Assembly (NCBI GenBank): GCA_964448285.1
Contig: CAYUWG010000118.1
Location: 1-8,140, forward strand
DNA from: CAYUWG01 sp964448285
GTDB taxonomy: Bacteria > Bacteroidota > Ignavibacteria > SZUA-365
Reading direction: 5' to 3'
Length of the DNA stretch: 8,140 bases
Position numbers and translations under genes: made by a program
Shown here: piece after piece, positions 6,611 to 8,140 of the stretch
How positions within the stretch are numbered: the stretch's first letter is position 1
Layout of the letters: the number at the start of each line of letters is the position of its first letter
Notes under the pieces: model-generated
What the model was told of the DNA's origin: nothing
The model's input: only the letters and a program-made list of their open reading frames with translations
Database searches by the model: none

Positions 6611-6628
6611 TGATGCAAGATGATGCAA
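6611..6628. repeat. Perfect 8-base direct repeat at 10-base spacing (putative regulator site)
   Basis: TGATGCAA occurs at 6611-6618 and again at 6621-6628, separated by GA, so the unit period is one helical turn. It lies 26 bases upstream of the secreted-protein start and about 58 bases upstream of the favoured sensor start, inside the divergent intergenic region. Tandem direct repeats 10-11 bases apart are the usual binding geometry of OmpR-family response regulators, and the operon on the right encodes a response regulator. Binding is an inference. Confidence 0.45.
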
Positions 6629-6641
6629 TCGGGAGAATTGC
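6625..6641 (+). promoter_or_regulatory. Small inverted repeat GCAAT-N7-ATTGC in the divergent region
   Basis: GCAAT (6625-6629) pairs with ATTGC (6637-6641) around a purine-rich CGGGAGA spacer. It partly overlaps the second TGATGCAA copy. An eight-T run follows at 6657-6664, but 15 bases intervene, so a terminator reading is weak. It may be part of an operator or a leader hairpin, or chance. Confidence 0.25.
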
Positions 6642-6670
6642 GAAACTGCTCGTTGATTTTTTTTCATCGA

Positions 6671-6675
6671 AAGGA
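6671..6675 (+). promoter_or_regulatory. Shine-Dalgarno-like AAGGA supporting a GTG start at 6686
   Basis: AAGGA sits 10 bases before GTG 6686. The competing starts ATG 6620 and ATG 6740 have no comparable purine motif. This decides the start chosen for the GAF-PAS-PAS gene, with moderate certainty only. Confidence 0.4.
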
Positions 6676-6685
6676 AACTCGACTC

Positions 6686-8065
6686 GTGCAAGGCAAGGCT
6701 CTGGGCGGTATTTTGCTTGCCGGAATATCGCTCGCGAACATGATTCCATCCGCCCAGCCACACAATCTCTTTTCCTTCGACACGCTCGTTTCCGAGGTCA
6801 ATACCATCGTCGAAGACCTGCGGTGGCTGCATCTCGAACTCTCGCTCCGCAACCGTTGCAATGAGATCCTCTTTCAGGACGTTGCTTCCGTCGAAGAGCT
6901 GCTCACGCTCGCATTCATCGACTTGCGTGAGAAGTTAGGAGTGCTGGAATTCTCCGTGTACCTCCGCGATAAGCAGCAGTTCAGGCAGTCGTTTCAGGAA
7001 TTGGAAGCGTCCGTCTTCTGGAAACACGACCATATGCCGTGGATCGATTCCATGAACCGCTGGCTCCTCCGGTCGGGCAGTGAAAGCACGGCGCCTACGG
7101 CGGAAGTGAACCACTACACGATCAACGGTGAAGCGATCACGAGCATCGCCATGCCGGTGCTGTTCAACAGGGAATACATCGCAGTGCTCCTGGTTGTCGC
7201 GCATTCTTCCGGAATCGTTCCGCGAATGAGAAAACTCCTCGCCGGCGTTGCGGGGTCGCTGAGCCTTTCGATCGATTATGTTCGGAACAGATCGGCGCAT
7301 CGGCTGCCGGCGGGGATTGCCGCACCATCTCTCGATGAGGTTCTCGATTCCGGCATGAGTGAACACAGCTTCGATTCCGTCTTTCAAACGTTGCTTCTCG
7401 ATCCTGAACTCCGCATCGTCGCATTGAACGCATCTCTGCGAAAGGAAACGGGCTTCTCGCTGGATGCTTTGCAGGATCGCACTATTCTCGAAACGCTCAT
7501 CCCGGAGTCAGAGCGCGTCCACGTGGAAACGGGCTTGCGTGAAAGCGCAACGGGCGACTTCTCGACGCAATCGCTCCTGTTCTTCCACATCAAGACAAAC
7601 CGGAGCGCGAGCATCCCGTATGCATGGCACGTGCGCTCTTTCGAACGGAGTGACGGCGTACACCTCCTGCTCGCCGGCGCCCGCATCCCGAAGGAACAGT
7701 TCGAAGCGATGACGGCGCATCATCCGTCACCGACTACGACGCCGTCTATGGAAGCGCGTCTTTCGAAGCACTACCGCTTCCTCATGAAGTACGTCCCATT
7801 CCCGGTGATCCATCTCGATCAGGACACCGATACGATACGCAACGCAAATCCATCCTTCAGTGAACTGATCGGAACGAGGAACTGGGAAGGCGCACCGCTT
7901 TCCGATTACGCGACACTCGAAGTGCATGGCGAAGGAGACCCGCGACCGTGCACGCTGTACGTACTGAGTCCGAACGGAATCACGCTTTCTTTCCGAGGGA
8001 TCATCACCACCTTGAACATTTTCGGCAAGGTGATTCGCGAAATCAAACTTGACCCACTCGAATGA
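6686..8065 (+). CDS. GAF-PAS-PAS sensory protein lacking a kinase domain
   Basis: A 459-residue signalling protein (481 if it begins at ATG 6620, 441 from ATG 6740). A GAF domain spans about 60-200, with the typical ending ITSIAMPVLFNREYIAVLLVV (151-171) and the helix MRKLLAGVAGSLSLSID (181-197). PAS 1 is at about 228-338 (LLLDPELRIVALNASLRKETGFSLDAL, 236-262, the 'what is this person thinking' PAS core). A Pro/Thr linker (344-354) leads to PAS 2 (about 362-457: PVIHLDQDTDTIRNANPSF). No HisKA/HATPase, GGDEF, EAL, PP2C or DNA-binding output domain follows: the protein ends at PAS 2. Residues 5-23 are mildly hydrophobic and could be a membrane anchor or signal peptide, or simply an over-extended start. 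The gene ends 13 bases before a response regulator, so it probably feeds a two-component pathway. The ligand is unknown. Confidence 0.85.
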   Translation: MQGKALGGILLAGISLANMIPSAQPHNLFSFDTLVSEVNTIVEDLRWLHLELSLRNRCNEILFQDVASVEELLTLAFIDLREKLGVLEFSVYLRDKQQFRQSFQELEASVFWKHDHMPWIDSMNRWLLRSGSESTAPTAEVNHYTINGEAITSIAMPVLFNREYIAVLLVVAHSSGIVPRMRKLLAGVAGSLSLSIDYVRNRSAHRLPAGIAAPSLDEVLDSGMSEHSFDSVFQTLLLDPELRIVALNASLRKETGFSLDALQDRTILETLIPESERVHVETGLRESATGDFSTQSLLFFHIKTNRSASIPYAWHVRSFERSDGVHLLLAGARIPKEQFEAMTAHHPSPTTTPSMEARLSKHYRFLMKYVPFPVIHLDQDTDTIRNANPSFSELIGTRNWEGAPLSDYATLEVHGEGDPRPCTLYVLSPNGITLSFRGIITTLNIFGKVIREIKLDPLE

Positions 8066-8069
8066 CAAT

Positions 8070-8075
8070 GGAGGG
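8070..8075 (+). promoter_or_regulatory. Shine-Dalgarno of the response regulator
   Basis: GGAGGG lies in the 13-base gap after the sensor stop, only three bases from ATG 8079 (four from the GGAGG core). It is strong but closer to the start than usual. It marks the response regulator as translated from its own site within the operon. Confidence 0.65.
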
Positions 8076-8078
8076 ACA

Positions 8079-8140
8079 ATGAAACTCTTGATCGTTGAAG
8101 ATGAGTCCAAAGTCGCATCCTTTTTGAAGAAGGGATTTGA
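8079..8140 (+). CDS. Response regulator, N-terminal fragment (OmpR/CusR-like), cut by window edge
   Basis: Only 20 complete codons are present: MKLLIVEDESKVASFLKKGF. This is the first beta strand and helix of a CheY-like receiver domain. Glu7/Asp8 form the acidic pair that binds Mg2+ near the phosphorylated aspartate, which lies beyond the window. The wording of the start (LIVEDESKVASFLKKG) is most like CusR/CopR/QseB-type OmpR-family regulators, so a winged-helix DNA-binding domain downstream is expected but not seen. It follows the GAF-PAS-PAS gene by 13 bases in the same operon. A cognate kinase is likely to lie further downstream, since none is in the window. Confidence 0.85.
   Translation, partial: MKLLIVEDESKVASFLKKGF

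Noticed and set aside
5805..6623. Long plus-strand ORF (272 codons) opposite the T9SS-secreted protein
   Set aside because: It is the antisense shadow of a well-supported gene with signal peptide, SD and sorting domain. Its translation is rich in Arg/Gly/Asn with no domain, and it reads through the secreted gene's RBS region.
6625..6664. Intrinsic terminator (GCAAT/ATTGC stem plus T8 run)
   Set aside because: The stem has only five pairs, 15 bases separate it from the T-run, and no plus-strand gene ends upstream of it.
1..8140. CRISPR array, tRNA, insertion sequence, toxin-antitoxin or defence operon
   Set aside because: No spaced repeats, cloverleaf-type sequence, transposase or integrase motifs, or nuclease and toxin-like small gene pairs are visible on either strand.

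Overview
The window looks like a piece of chromosome from a Gram-negative bacterium of the Bacteroidota/Chlorobiota (FCB) lineage. The main evidence is the secreted protein at 5676-6584, which has a Sec signal peptide ending in A|Q and a C-terminal domain of the type IX secretion (T9SS) type A sorting kind. Base composition is moderately GC-rich (mid-50s % by eye). Several genes have clear Shine-Dalgarno (SD) sites (GAGGAG, GGAGG, GGAGGG), so this is not a typical SD-poor Bacteroides-like genome. A Kapabacteria/Ignavibacteria-like source is a guess, not something the sequence proves. Coding density is very high. No tRNA, rRNA, CRISPR array, insertion sequence or integrase is visible.

Layout: (1) 1-158 is a non-coding leader with about five copies of a 7-base repeat (AATCCGT). 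(2) 159-3118, plus strand, is a three-gene run: a TetA-like MFS efflux permease, a GAF-like + SpoIIE/PP2C serine phosphatase, and yajQ, which starts one base after the phosphatase stop. (3) 3115-4868, minus strand, is a two-gene unit: an EamA/DMT permease whose stop overlaps the start of an exported protein of unknown function (ATGA overlap). This unit runs head-on into yajQ and the stop codons overlap. (4) 4914-5672, plus strand, is a class I SAM-dependent methyltransferase, divergent from the permease with only 45 bases between the starts. (5) 5676-6584, minus strand, is the secreted T9SS-sorted protein, convergent with the methyltransferase (3-base gap). (6) 6686-8140, plus strand, is a signalling operon: a GAF-PAS-PAS protein without a kinase domain, then the first 20 codons of a response regulator cut by the window edge.

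How the genes may work together: the window is rich in signal transduction (PP2C phosphatase, YajQ, GAF-PAS-PAS sensor, response regulator) and in membrane or exported proteins. The most interesting part is the divergent region 6585-6685. It separates a secreted protein with PepSY-like features from the sensor/response-regulator operon, and it carries a perfect 8-base direct repeat (TGATGCAA) at 10-base spacing, the geometry commonly bound by OmpR-family regulators. Joint control of the secreted protein and the signalling operon by that regulator is a testable inference, not a demonstrated fact. The remaining genes are ordinary families, and I see no sign of a defence system or mobile element.
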